From the NCBI GenBank assembly GCA_015075635.1, contig JABTUA010000003.1, forward strand, positions 2,418,001 through 2,482,000: a DNA stretch of 64,000 bases. Reading direction: 5' to 3'. Source of the stretch: Polyangiaceae bacterium. GTDB lineage: Bacteria; Myxococcota_A; Polyangia; Polyangiales; Polyangiaceae. A program made the translations under genes and the position numbers. The notes under the pieces were generated by a model, which was not told where the DNA came from, searched no databases, and saw nothing but the letters and a program-made list of their open reading frames with translations. Every line of letters begins with the position of its first letter. Position 1 is the first letter of the stretch. This document shows positions 23,842-33,061 of this stretch, piece after piece.

Positions 23842-26661
23842 ATGGAACTTCTCGAGCGCCGCGTCTACCGCGGACCCAGCCTGTACGCGCACTTCCCCGT
23901 CGTTCGCCTGACGGTGGACCTCGGAGTCCTCGAAGCGTGGCCGAGCGCCAAGATCCCCGGCTTCAACCAGGGGCTGCTCGCCGCGATCCCGACGCTCGCG
24001 GCCCACACCTGCTCCTTCGGCACCGAGGGTGGGTTCGTCCGGCGGCTCTCGGAGGACGGTGGGACCTGGCTCGGTCACGTGCTCGAGCACGTCGCGATCG
24101 AGCTTCAGCAGCTCACGGGCGCGAACGTCGTGTTCGGCAAGACGCGGAGCGAGGGAGCGCCCGGGCGCTACCACGTCGTCTACGAGTACGAGGAGGAGCG
24201 CGTCGCCGAGGCAGCCGGGGAGCTCGCGGTGAAGTTGCTCCACCACCTGCTCCCGCCCGAGCTCAGGCCCACGAGCGACGACGAGGAGGCGCCCTTCGAT
24301 TTCGAGAAGGAGCTCGTCGAGCTGATCGCCTTCGCGCAGCGGCGCCAGCTCGGCCCGTCCACCGGCGCGCTGGTGCGTGCCGCCGAGGCGCGCGACATCC
24401 CTTGGATGCGCCTCAACGACTACAGCCTGGTCCAGTTCGGACACGGCAAGTACCAGAAGCGGATCCAGGCCACCGTCACCAGCGAGACCCGCCACATCGC
24501 GGTCTCCATCGCCTCGGACAAGGAGGAGACGAACCGCATCCTGGGCGATCTCGGCTTGCCGGTCCCGCGCCAGGATCTGGTGCGCAGCGCGGACGGGGCC
24601 GTGCGCGCAGCCGCCCGGCTCGGCTATCCGGTCGTGGTGAAGCCCCTCGACGCGAACCACGGGCGCGGCGTGTCCCTGGACCTCCGGAGCGAGGCCGAGG
24701 TGCGCGTCGCCTTCGAGAAGGCGCGGGAGCACGCGCGCAGCGTCGTGGTCGAGTCCTTCCTCTCCGGGTTCGATCACCGCATGCTGGTAGTGGGTGGCGA
24801 GCTCATCGCGGTTGCGAAGCGCGTGCCCGGTCACGTCGTCGGCGACGGCGAGCACAGCATCGCGGAGCTCGTGGACATCGTGAACGCCGATCCGCGGCGC
24901 GGCATAGGTCACGAGAAGGTCCTCACCCGCATCGAGCTCGACGAGCAGGCCGAACGGCTGATGCAGGCCAGAGGCTTCACGCGGAGCACCGTGCTCCCCG
25001 CCGGCGAGATCTGCTTCTTGCGCGGGACGGGCAACCTCTCGACCGGCGGCACCGCGATCGATCTCACCGACGTCGTACACCCCGACAACCGTGAGATGGC
25101 CGTCCGCGCCGCGAAGGCCATCGGTCTCGACGTCTGCGGCGTGGACTTCATCACTCCCGACGTCAGCGAGAGCTACCGCGAGGTCGGCGGGGGGATCTGC
25201 GAGGTCAACGCGGCGCCGGGGTTTCGCATGCACGTCGCGCCCACCGAGGGCAAACCGCGGGACGTGGCGGGGCCCGTCATGGACATGCTGTTCCCGCCCG
25301 GGGCGCCCGCCAGGATCCCCATCGCGGCCGTCACGGGCACGAACGGCAAGACGACGACGGCGAGGATGCTCGCGCACATCCAGAAGATGAACGGGCACAC
25401 GGTCGGGCTGGCGACCACCGACGGCGTCTACATCGACGGCGAGCGCACGGTCGCGGGCGACATGACCGGTCCCCGCTCCGCGCAGATGGTGCTCAGGGAT
25501 CCCTCGGTCGACCTCGCGGTGCTCGAGACGGCGCGCGGCGGTCTGCTCCGCGCCGGCATGGGCTATCGCAGCTGCAACGTCGGCGCGGTCTTGAACGTCA
25601 CCGCCGATCACCTCGACTCCAAGGGCGTGACGACGCTCGAGCAGCTGGCCGAGGTGAAGCGCATCGTCGTGGAGGTCACGCGCGACTGTGCGGTGCTCAA
25701 CGCCGACGACCGGCTGTGCCTGCGCATGGCCGACCACACCAACGCCGCGCGCATCGCCTACGTGACGATGAACCCGCGGCACGAGCTGGTGCGCCAGCAC
25801 CTGCGTGCCGGAGGCCTCGCGGCCGTGCTCGAAGAGGGCATCAACGGCCACATGATCACCATCTTCGACAAGGGAGCGCACCTGCCCCTGCTCTGGACGC
25901 ACCTCATCCCGGCCACCTTCGAGGGCAAGGCGCTGCACAACGTCCAGAACGCGATGTTCGCTGCGGTGATGGCCTACGCGATGGGCGTGAAGATCGAGAA
26001 CATCCGCCAGGGGCTGCGCACGTTCGACACCTCGTACTTCCAGGTGCCAGGGCGCATGAACGTGTTCAACGACCTGCCTTTCAAGGTGATCCTCGACTAC
26101 GCGCACAACCCCGCGGCGGTGCAGGTGATGGCGGATCTCGCGCTGAAGCTCGAGTGCAGCGGCCGCCGGATCTGCGTGCTCTCGGCCCCCGGCGACCGTC
26201 GCGACGAGGACATCCGGGCCATGGCACGGATCGCGGGCAAGGCCTTCGATCGGCTGATCCTGCGCCGGGACGACGATCTTCGGGGCCGGGGATCCGACGA
26301 GGTCCCGCTGATGCTGCAGGACGAGCTCCTTCAGAGCGGTTTTCCCAAGGAGAACATCGAGCTGATCCCCGACGAGCAGGCCGCGATCGACGCCGCGCTC
26401 CGGGGCAGCAAGCGCGGCGACCTCTTGGTCGTGTTCGCGGACATGATCTCTCGCAGCTGGAAGCAGGTCATCTACTTCAAGCCCGAGTCGGCTGGGGGAT
26501 CGAGCCCGCCCTCCGCCCCCGGGGCGGGGACGGAGCCGAGCGGCGGCTCTGCGCTCGAGAGCAGCGGGCTCGGCGTCGAGTCGAACCGCGACCTGCTCGA
26601 GGGTGCGCAGGTGATCCAGGACGACCGCGGCGTGCGCCTGGCGCGCGAGCGCGAGGACTGA
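23842..26661 (+). CDS. cphA: Cyanophycin synthetase
   Basis: 939 residues in three parts: an N-terminal domain starting with the typical RGP motif, an ATP-grasp domain (about residues 210-480, with VVVKPLDANHGRGVSLDL and the ICEVNAAPGFRMH metal site) that adds Asp to the growing backbone, and a Mur-ligase domain (P-loop AVTGTNGKTTTARM) that adds Arg to the Asp side chain. It ends with a non-conserved Ser/Gly/Glu-rich tail of some 60 residues. The ATG at 23842 is preferred over the GTG at 23827 because of the GAGG five bases before it. It follows cphB almost without a gap. Confidence 0.95.
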   Translation: MELLERRVYRGPSLYAHFPVVRLTVDLGVLEAWPSAKIPGFNQGLLAAIPTLAAHTCSFGTEGGFVRRLSEDGGTWLGHVLEHVAIELQQLTGANVVFGKTRSEGAPGRYHVVYEYEEERVAEAAGELAVKLLHHLLPPELRPTSDDEEAPFDFEKELVELIAFAQRRQLGPSTGALVRAAEARDIPWMRLNDYSLVQFGHGKYQKRIQATVTSETRHIAVSIASDKEETNRILGDLGLPVPRQDLVRSADGAVRAAARLGYPVVVKPLDANHGRGVSLDLRSEAEVRVAFEKAREHARSVVVESFLSGFDHRMLVVGGELIAVAKRVPGHVVGDGEHSIAELVDIVNADPRRGIGHEKVLTRIELDEQAERLMQARGFTRSTVLPAGEICFLRGTGNLSTGGTAIDLTDVVHPDNREMAVRAAKAIGLDVCGVDFITPDVSESYREVGGGICEVNAAPGFRMHVAPTEGKPRDVAGPVMDMLFPPGAPARIPIAAVTGTNGKTTTARMLAHIQKMNGHTVGLATTDGVYIDGERTVAGDMTGPRSAQMVLRDPSVDLAVLETARGGLLRAGMGYRSCNVGAVLNVTADHLDSKGVTTLEQLAEVKRIVVEVTRDCAVLNADDRLCLRMADHTNAARIAYVTMNPRHELVRQHLRAGGLAAVLEEGINGHMITIFDKGAHLPLLWTHLIPATFEGKALHNVQNAMFAAVMAYAMGVKIENIRQGLRTFDTSYFQVPGRMNVFNDLPFKVILDYAHNPAAVQVMADLALKLECSGRRICVLSAPGDRRDEDIRAMARIAGKAFDRLILRRDDDLRGRGSDEVPLMLQDELLQSGFPKENIELIPDEQAAIDAALRGSKRGDLLVVFADMISRSWKQVIYFKPESAGGSSPPSAPGAGTEPSGGSALESSGLGVESNRDLLEGAQVIQDDRGVRLARERED

Positions 26662-26672
26662 CGGGCGTCGGC

Positions 26673-28373
26673 ATGCGGCTCCTCGACGCCCGCCGGCTGA
26701 CCGGGCCGAACCACCTGTCGCGAACGCCGCTCGTGATCGTGGAGCTCGCGCTGGAGGCCTCGGAGACGCTCGACGCGGTGAGGGGAGCCTACGCGAGGGA
26801 GCTCGCTCGCATGCGGGTGGCGCTCGGCTTTCCGGCAGACGTCTCACTCCTGTCGCGCGCGTCTCGGGGCGGAGCCGTCATCGGCTACGAAGCGCCCATC
26901 GACGTGATGCTCGCGTGCGCCGAGATGAGCGAGTGGGCGGCGCTCTCCGCGGCCGAGCTCTTGGCGGAGCGCGACGCGCTCTCGCTCGAGCCGAAGCGGA
27001 GCGAGATCCGCGAGATCCTCCGGCGGGACGCCTGCCCCCGCCTCCTGGCTCTGGCGGCGGAGTCGGCGCGCCGAGCGCTGCCGCTGCTCTGGGACGACGA
27101 GCATGTGAGCGTCGGCACCGGATCGCGCTCTCGGTGCTGGCCTCGCTCGGCGTTGCCGGACGTGGCCGACGTGCCCTGGGAGTCCCTGGGGGCGATTCCG
27201 GTGGCGCTCGTGACGGGGACCAACGGCAAGACGACGTCCACGCGCCTGCTCGCGCGCATCGCGCGGGAGGCTGGCCTTCGCGTGGGCAGCGCGTCGAGCG
27301 ACGAGATCGCGGTCGGCGCCGAGGTGCTGGACCGCGGCGATTGGACCGGGCCCGCCGCCGCGCGGAACGTGCTCCGCCGCACGGACGTGGATCTCGCCGT
27401 GCTCGAGACGGCACGCGGAGGCCTGCTCCGGAGGGGTCTCGCGGTCGAGAGCTGCGCGGCGGCGCTGATCACCAACGTGGGCGACGATCACATCGGGAGC
27501 TACGGCATCGACGACCTGGCGGGCATGACGCGCGTGAAGGCGGTGGTGGCGGAGGCCGTGGAGAGCACCGGAACGGTGGTGCTGAACGCTCACGACGACA
27601 AGCTCGTCGCGCTCGCCCCGCGCCTGCGCGCCCGGGTCGTCTTCTTCGCGGATCTCGATCGCGACGACCCCGCCGCGCGCGTCGTGATCGCGGGGGCGCG
27701 CGCGCGCGGTGAGCGCCCGGTCGTCGCCGAAGGCGGGAAGATCCTGGACGGCGAGGAGGCCGTCGTCGATGTCGCCGCCGTGCCCATCACGTTCGGCGGC
27801 GCGGCGGCCTACAACGTGGAGAACGCCGTCGCGTGCGTGGCTTTGGCCCGGGCGCTCGGGATCGGGCACGACGCCATCGTTCGCGGGCTCACTGCCTTCC
27901 AGCCCTCCGACAACCCGCGGCGCGGCGAGCTCGTGGAGCGAGGGGGCGTCCGGGTGCTGCTGGACTTCGGGCACAACGCGGACGGGATCCGCGGGGTGAT
28001 GCAGCTGGTGTCCGCGCTGCGCGAGGGTCACCCGGGCCGCTTGAGCGTGGTCGCCGGGGCCGCGGGCGATCGCAGCGAGCACGACATCTCCGAGGTCACC
28101 CGTGAGATTCTGGCCGCCAAGCCCGATCGGGTGCTGCTCCGCGAGCTCGGCGGCTACACGAGAGGGCGTGAGCCGGGCGAGGTGCCCCGGATGTTCGCGC
28201 GGGAGCTCGCCACGCAGGGGTTCCCGCTCGAGGCGGTGGCGACGGTGGACTCGGAGGTGGAGGCCTTGCGCTCGGTCTTCGATGCCGCGCTCCCCGGCGA
28301 CTTCGTCGTCGTGCTCGTGCACCTGGAACAGGCCGCGGTGCACGCCTTCCTCGACGCCGCGGGCGCGCATTGA
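26673..28373 (+). CDS. Second CphA-like Mur ligase without ATP-grasp domain
   Basis: 566 residues. The C-terminal two thirds match the Mur-ligase half of CphA: P-loop VALVTGTNGKTTSTRLL, LAVLETARGGLLRRGL, LITNVGDDHIGSYG and LLDFGHNADGIRGV. The N-terminal 165 residues begin with a CphA-like TGPNH motif but have no ATP-grasp domain, so it cannot make the Asp backbone by itself. It may add a side chain, assist CphA or act on degradation products, as proposed for truncated CphA relatives. It starts 11 bases after cphA. Confidence 0.85.
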   Translation: MRLLDARRLTGPNHLSRTPLVIVELALEASETLDAVRGAYARELARMRVALGFPADVSLLSRASRGGAVIGYEAPIDVMLACAEMSEWAALSAAELLAERDALSLEPKRSEIREILRRDACPRLLALAAESARRALPLLWDDEHVSVGTGSRSRCWPRSALPDVADVPWESLGAIPVALVTGTNGKTTSTRLLARIAREAGLRVGSASSDEIAVGAEVLDRGDWTGPAAARNVLRRTDVDLAVLETARGGLLRRGLAVESCAAALITNVGDDHIGSYGIDDLAGMTRVKAVVAEAVESTGTVVLNAHDDKLVALAPRLRARVVFFADLDRDDPAARVVIAGARARGERPVVAEGGKILDGEEAVVDVAAVPITFGGAAAYNVENAVACVALARALGIGHDAIVRGLTAFQPSDNPRRGELVERGGVRVLLDFGHNADGIRGVMQLVSALREGHPGRLSVVAGAAGDRSEHDISEVTREILAAKPDRVLLRELGGYTRGREPGEVPRMFARELATQGFPLEAVATVDSEVEALRSVFDAALPGDFVVVLVHLEQAAVHAFLDAAGAH

Positions 28374-28461
28374 GGCGTGCGCTCCGCGCCGAGCGCGAGC
28401 GGCTGGCCCGAGCACCGCGCTCGTGCGAAGCTGGGCGAGCTGGAGGGGTGAGGTCGGATTC

Positions 28462-29226
28462 ATGTTCTCTCAGGCCGACGCCTACGAACGCTTCATGGGC
28501 CGATGGAGTCGCCTGCTCGCGCCCGCGCTGGTCGCGTTCGCCGAGGTGCGTGACGGTGACGCGGTGCTCGATGCCGGCTGCGGGACGGGCTCGCTCTCGT
28601 TCGCCGTGCGCGACGGAACCGGAGCAGCGCGTGTCAGCGCCGTCGACAGCTCGGCGGAGTACGTGGGTCACGCGAAGACGGCGAACCACGACCCGCGTGT
28701 GGAGTTTCGGGTCGAGGACGCCCAAGAGCTTCCATTTCCGGACGGGACGTTCGAAAAGACACTCTCGCTGCTGGTCTTGAACTTCATCCCAGACCCGGCG
28801 CGCGCCGTGAAGGAGTGGCTGCGGGTCACCAAAACCGGCGGCGTCGTGAGCGCCGCGGTCTGGGACTACGGCGAGGGCATGCAGATGCTCCGGGCGTTCT
28901 GGGACGAGGCCATCGCCTTCGACCCCGCGGCCAGGCCGCGCGACGAGGCGCACATGCCCTTGTGCCGGGGCGGCGAGCTGTCGGCGCTGTGGCGGCAGGT
29001 GGGACTTCAGCACGTCGAGGAGGTGGCACTCGGCGTGGCGCAGCGCTTCGAGTCCTTCGACGAGTACTGGGCTCCGTTCCTGCTCGGGCAGGGCCCGGCC
29101 GGGGCCTGGGTCGCCACGCTGGACGCGGCTCGGCGTATGGAGCTGGGCGAACGGCTCCGCCGACGCCTGCGTCCGCCGATCGAGCTCGAGGCTCGCGCCT
29201 GGGCCGTGAGAGGTAGGGTGCCCTAG
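28462..29226 (+). CDS. Class I SAM-dependent methyltransferase
   Basis: 254-residue Methyltransf_11-type protein: SAM-binding motif I VLDAGCGTGSLSFAV, then VSAVDSSAEYV, the motif II region VEDAQELPFPDGTFEKTLSLLVLNF and post-motif TGGVVSAAVWDY. The substrate cannot be deduced. The frame is open far upstream, but the ATG at 28462 (MFSQADAYERFMGRW) matches the family start. It follows the cyanophycin cassette by 88 bases and converges on the ABC transporter genes, so it is probably the last gene of the plus-strand run. Confidence 0.85.
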   Translation: MFSQADAYERFMGRWSRLLAPALVAFAEVRDGDAVLDAGCGTGSLSFAVRDGTGAARVSAVDSSAEYVGHAKTANHDPRVEFRVEDAQELPFPDGTFEKTLSLLVLNFIPDPARAVKEWLRVTKTGGVVSAAVWDYGEGMQMLRAFWDEAIAFDPAARPRDEAHMPLCRGGELSALWRQVGLQHVEEVALGVAQRFESFDEYWAPFLLGQGPAGAWVATLDAARRMELGERLRRRLRPPIELEARAWAVRGRVP

Positions 29227-29265
29227 AGGCGCGCGGGAAGATCGGGATTCTCGGAAGCGGGGCAA

Positions 29266-29982
29266 TCAGCGGTGAGCGGGCACGGCGCCGTCGGCGGAGT
29301 AGCCCCGGCGAAGTCTGCCGTCTTCCATCTGATACAGCACGTCGAAGACGTCGAGCGCGCGGTGGTCGTGCGTGACTACCAGCACGGCAGCGCCGCGCTC
29401 GTGCGCCACCTTCTGGAACAGCTCCATGACCGCGCGGCTGCGCTTGCTGTCGAGCGCGGCCGTCGGCTCGTCGGCCAGGATCAGCGATGGCTCGTTGGCC
29501 AGGGCGCGGGCGATGGCCACCCGTTGCTGCTCGCCTCCGCTCAGAGTGTCCGGGTAGGCCGAGGCGCGGTTGCCGACCTCGAGGTAGTCGAGGAGCTCGA
29601 GGGCGCGCCGCCTTCCGTCCGCCTTGCCGCCGAACTCACACGCGACCTCGACGTTCTCTCGGGCGGTCAAGAAGGAGATGAGGTTCGCCTTCTGAAACAC
29701 GAATCCCAGGTGCAAGCGGCGCAAGCGGGCGACGTCGGTGAGCGCCACGCCGTCCTTCACGACGCGCCGACCTTCGAAGATCACCTCCCCGGCCTCCGCG
29801 AGCGAGACCAATCCGAGTGCCTTGACCAACGTCGACTTGCCTGCGCCGCTCGGCCCGAGAAGCGCCGACACGGTCCCCGTGGCGAGCGCCAGATCCACGT
29901 CGTCGAGAGCGACGACCTCCGAAGAGCCCGCGCCGAAGGTCTTCCTGAGCCCGATGGCCTGCACTGCGTCCGCCAAGATCAT
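29266..29982 (-). CDS. ABC transporter ATP-binding protein (MacB/LolD/DevA type)
   Basis: 238-residue ATPase with Walker [16 protein letters not shown], signature [16 protein letters not shown], Walker [13 protein letters not shown] and a switch His in VVTHDHR. Sequence type and length fit the MacB/LolD subgroup that powers mechanotransmission rather than substrate translocation through the membrane. Its ATG overlaps the stop of the permease gene (ATGA), the last step of a three-gene operon of adaptor, permease and ATPase. Confidence 0.93.
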   Translation of the reverse strand: MILADAVQAIGLRKTFGAGSSEVVALDDVDLALATGTVSALLGPSGAGKSTLVKALGLVSLAEAGEVIFEGRRVVKDGVALTDVARLRRLHLGFVFQKANLISFLTARENVEVACEFGGKADGRRRALELLDYLEVGNRASAYPDTLSGGEQQRVAIARALANEPSLILADEPTAALDSKRSRAVMELFQKVAHERGAAVLVVTHDHRALDVFDVLYQMEDGRLRRGYSADGAVPAHR

Positions 29983-31190
29983 CCCTCCAGTACACGCCCG
30001 GGATCGACGCGCATCACGTGAGCCAGACCGAGGATGCTGGCGAGAGTGACGACCACGAAGGTGACCGCCGGGGCAGCGTAGGCGAGGGTCTCCGTGATCA
30101 AGACGCGCCGCGGGAACATCGGAAATGCGAGCTCACCGAGGAAGAAGGCGAAGCCATAACCCAGCGCGCCGAGCAGCCAGGCTTGCTGCACCACCAGCCC
30201 CAGCAGCCGCGATCGGGGCGCCCCCATCAGCTTCAAGATCGCCAGGTCGTGGGTCTTCTCGAGGGTGATGTTGTACATGACCATCATGACGATCACGGTC
30301 GCGGTGAGCGTCAGAATCACGGTGAAGAGCCCGATCTGCATACGAGCGCGCTGGATGACTCCGCCAAGGAGCAGGTCCTCCTCCTCGGCCTGCGAGAACA
30401 CCGTCACGTCACCCCAGCGGATCAGCGTGCTTCGAACCTCGCTCAGCCGATGCGGCGCGACGTCGACCAGGACTGCTGCGAGCGGCGGTGACGAGAGCGC
30501 CGGCGCGCGCCATGCTGGATCGAGGGCCAGATCCTCGAGCGCGGGCTGGCCGCGCCCGATGTCGGTACGGCGAATCCGCTCGGCGACTCGCTGGCGTTCG
30601 AGCTGAAGTGCCTCCGCCGGCTGCTCGAGTGCGATGAGCTGCGTGTCTGCGACGGTGAGGAACGCCACCGAGTCTCCGGCTGAAGTCAGCGCGTTCTTGG
30701 TCAGGCCGACGACCCGGTAGGTCTCGCGCGCCAGCACCAGAGTCTCGCCAATGTCGAACCCGAGGGACGCATCGACGATGACCTCGCCGTGCGGCTGCGC
30801 CAGCGGGCGACCCCGCACCAGCGTCAGTTGGGCACCGGAGTCATCGGGCCAGCCGAGCCCCACGAGCGCGATGCGCAGGACCTTGCCTCGATGCTCGCGC
30901 TGGATGAGCTGGTAGGTGTACGCGCGCGCGCTCAGTACGCCCGGAACGGCCGCGACGCGGGCTTCGACGCTCGGGTCGAGCCGCGACGCTTCTGCGAAGG
31001 GGCCGCGCGTGTCCCGCTGGACGACCCAGAGGTCGGCTCGCATGCTCCGGGTGAGCAGGATCGCTTCTTCGACCATGCCCGCGTAGATGCCCTGCATCGC
31101 GATGACGACGGTGAGCAGGAGCCCCACGCCGGCGGCCGTCCCGACGAACCGGCCGAGGTGTCTCCGCACGTCGCGCAGCGCGAGGTTCAA
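29979..31190 (-). CDS. FtsX-like ABC permease (MacB/DevC type)
   Basis: 403-residue permease with one N-terminal helix (FVGTAAGVGLLLTVVIAM), a periplasmic domain of about 200 residues and three C-terminal helices, the FtsX/MacB layout, with the cytoplasmic coupling motif THDLAILKLMGAPRSRLL. The start is TTG 31190: it follows GGAGGG by five bases and overlaps the stop of the adaptor gene (TTGA), so the two are translationally coupled. The frame is open further upstream but only as antisense to the adaptor. Confidence 0.88.
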   Translation of the reverse strand: MNLALRDVRRHLGRFVGTAAGVGLLLTVVIAMQGIYAGMVEEAILLTRSMRADLWVVQRDTRGPFAEASRLDPSVEARVAAVPGVLSARAYTYQLIQREHRGKVLRIALVGLGWPDDSGAQLTLVRGRPLAQPHGEVIVDASLGFDIGETLVLARETYRVVGLTKNALTSAGDSVAFLTVADTQLIALEQPAEALQLERQRVAERIRRTDIGRGQPALEDLALDPAWRAPALSSPPLAAVLVDVAPHRLSEVRSTLIRWGDVTVFSQAEEEDLLLGGVIQRARMQIGLFTVILTLTATVIVMMVMYNITLEKTHDLAILKLMGAPRSRLLGLVVQQAWLLGALGYGFAFFLGELAFPMFPRRVLITETLAYAAPAVTFVVVTLASILGLAHVMRVDPGRVLEG

Positions 31191-32359
31191 CCGGCCCTCC
31201 AGCGGCGGCCCGGCTCGAGCGAAGCGCCCGGGGTCTTCGCGACGAGGACCACGTCGCCTTCGGACAGTCCCTCGAGCACCTCGACCTGGTCCCGACCGGT
31301 CAGCCCCAGCCGCGGCCGCGCCACCGCGATGCGCCCGCGACGGTCGACCAGCACGTAGGCGCCCTGCTCGTCGTGCTGGATCATCGCCATCGGCACCCGG
31401 AGAGCGCCATCCTTCTTCGCGAGCTCGACGCGCACGTCCGCGCGCTGACCGATGGCCACTCGGCGCTCCAGCTTGTCGGGGGTCAGCTCGGCGAAGATCT
31501 CGTGGGTCTGGCGGTCCGCCTCCCACGAGATGCGGGTGACCCTACCGCTGACGGGATCGGCGGCGCCCGGGAAGAAGAGTGCGCCCCGTTGGTCCTCCGA
31601 CAGCGCGTGCAGGACGGTCTCGTCCATGGCAGCGCGCACGTACACCTGGGTCGGATCCACGATGCGGAGCACGGTCGAACCGATCGTCACCGTGTCACCG
31701 GGCTCGCGAAGTCTCCGGGTGATCAGCCCGTCGAAGGGAGCGAGCAGGGTCGCGCGGACGACCGCCACCTGCTTCTGCTTGGCGCCGCTGGCCGCGACGT
31801 CGATTCCGCGAGTCGCTTCGGCGCGCTGGGCCAGCACGCGATCTAGCTCCGCCCGCGCGACTCGCAGCTTGTCGGCCGTATCGTCCCGCTGCTGTGCGGC
31901 GATTACGCCGCTCGCGAACAGGGAGTCGTTGCGGCGGGCGTCCCGTTCTGCCGCCGAGACCAGCGCGCGCGCGCGCTTTTCGTCCGCCGCGAGCCGCTCG
32001 AGCGACGAGCGCGCGGCCGAGATTCCGGTCTTGGCCAGGCGCAGATCGGCTTCGGCTTGATTCGTCTCGAGGCGAGCGAGCTCTTGACCGAGCGTGACGC
32101 GCGCGCCCTCGTCGACGAGCACCTCACTCAACCTTCCGACCAGGTCGAAGCCCACCGCCGCCTCGCGCTGACTCTCGATGGTGCCTCGGCCGAACGCTTC
32201 CTGAACCACCGGGCCGCGGTCCACCCGAGCCACACGGACCGCGGCGGGGTTCCAGAAGCGGAGCCATGCGACGAGGGCGATGCCCCCGACGAGTAACGCT
32301 GGCCAGAGCAGCCCGCGCGCGACCCGGACGATGGTCTGGGACCGGGAGAGGCTTGACAT
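31187..32359 (-). CDS. HlyD/MFP-family periplasmic adaptor
   Basis: 390 residues. An N-terminal signal-anchor helix (LLWPALLVGGIALVAWLRF) is followed by a biotinyl-lipoyl-like half motif (VGFDLVGRLSEVLVDEGARV), a long coiled-coil hairpin at residues 90-180, the second lipoyl half (RATLLAPFDGLITRRLREPGD) and beta-barrel domains. It would bridge the FtsX-type permease to an outer-membrane exit duct. None is encoded in the window. First gene of the operon. Its start codon is embedded in the palindrome shared with tetR, so repression by that TetR protein is likely. Confidence 0.9.
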   Translation of the reverse strand: MSSLSRSQTIVRVARGLLWPALLVGGIALVAWLRFWNPAAVRVARVDRGPVVQEAFGRGTIESQREAAVGFDLVGRLSEVLVDEGARVTLGQELARLETNQAEADLRLAKTGISAARSSLERLAADEKRARALVSAAERDARRNDSLFASGVIAAQQRDDTADKLRVARAELDRVLAQRAEATRGIDVAASGAKQKQVAVVRATLLAPFDGLITRRLREPGDTVTIGSTVLRIVDPTQVYVRAAMDETVLHALSEDQRGALFFPGAADPVSGRVTRISWEADRQTHEIFAELTPDKLERRVAIGQRADVRVELAKKDGALRVPMAMIQHDEQGAYVLVDRRGRIAVARPRLGLTGRDQVEVLEGLSEGDVVLVAKTPGASLEPGRRWRAG

Positions 32360-32395
32360 GAAGTAAGTAAGCAGTTACTTGCTTGATATGTCAAG
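32352..32395. promoter_or_regulatory. Palindromic operator spanning both divergent start codons
   Basis: Outer arms CTTGACAT (32352-32359) and ATGTCAAG (32388-32395) contain the start codons of the adaptor gene (minus) and the tetR gene (plus). The inner near-perfect palindrome at 32361-32384 has arms AAGnAAGTAA and TTACTTnCTT around GCAG. The gap between the two ATGs is only 28 bases, and neither start has a Shine-Dalgarno. It is probably the TetR binding site. Confidence 0.75.
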
Positions 32396-33032
32396 GGCTG
32401 CGCCTGCGAAAAGACAGCGCGAGAAGCGGCGTTCGACACAGGTCCGACAGGTCGAGCTAGCCGACGCCGCGCTCCAAATCATCGCCACCCGTGGCATCGC
32501 GGCGCTGACGACCCGCACGCTGGCAGCGCAGGTTGGGCTGACGGGGGGCGCCATCTTCCGGCACTTCCCTTCGCTGTCCGCGCTGCTCGACGCGGTCGTC
32601 GAGCGGGTCGAGGCGGTCCTCGACACGACCTACCCGCCCGCTGGCCTGCCCGCGCGAGAGCGGCTGGAGCGCTTCATCGAGGCCAGAAGCAGCGCGGTGG
32701 GGAACCAGCTGGGGATCCTGCGACTGGTATCCTCCGAGCAGTTTCAGCTCGCGCTGCCCAACGACGGCGCGGCACGACTTGGACGCTGTGCCGAACGGAC
32801 GCGCGCCTTCTTGGTCGGTGCCATCCGCGAGGCGCAGGAGGAGGGCACGATTCGCGATGACGTGGAGCCCGCGGCGCTCTCGGTCGTCGTCATGGGCACC
32901 ATGCGGATGCTGGCGTTGTCCACGGCCAAAGCGGGCCCGCACGGGCGCCCCGCCGAGACGAAGCTCGTGCGGCGAGCGCTCGCCACGTTGCTGGAGCCGC
33001 CCAAGCCGTCGAGGCGAAAGACTCCCCGCTGA
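32388..33032 (+). CDS. TetR family transcriptional regulator
   Basis: 214 residues. The N-terminal helix-turn-helix is seen in AALTTRTLAAQVGLTGGAIFRHFPSLSALLDAV, followed by an all-helical ligand-binding region of the TetR_C type. It is transcribed divergently from the adaptor, permease and ATPase operon and convergently with the MFS gene, and should repress one or both until an exported ligand binds. The ATG at 32388 is used. A TTG at 32379 is possible, but it has no Shine-Dalgarno and lies in the operator. Confidence 0.92.
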   Translation: MSRAAPAKRQREKRRSTQVRQVELADAALQIIATRGIAALTTRTLAAQVGLTGGAIFRHFPSLSALLDAVVERVEAVLDTTYPPAGLPARERLERFIEARSSAVGNQLGILRLVSSEQFQLALPNDGAARLGRCAERTRAFLVGAIREAQEEGTIRDDVEPAALSVVVMGTMRMLALSTAKAGPHGRPAETKLVRRALATLLEPPKPSRRKTPR

Positions 33033-33061
33033 TCCGCACGAGAGTCCGGGCAAGCCCCAGC

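Noticed and set aside
23686-26847. Open frame of over 1000 codons on the minus strand opposite cyanophycin synthetase
   Set aside because: It is His/Arg/Val-rich, has no domain or start signal and mirrors the codon bias of cphA. It is a GC-rich antisense shadow.
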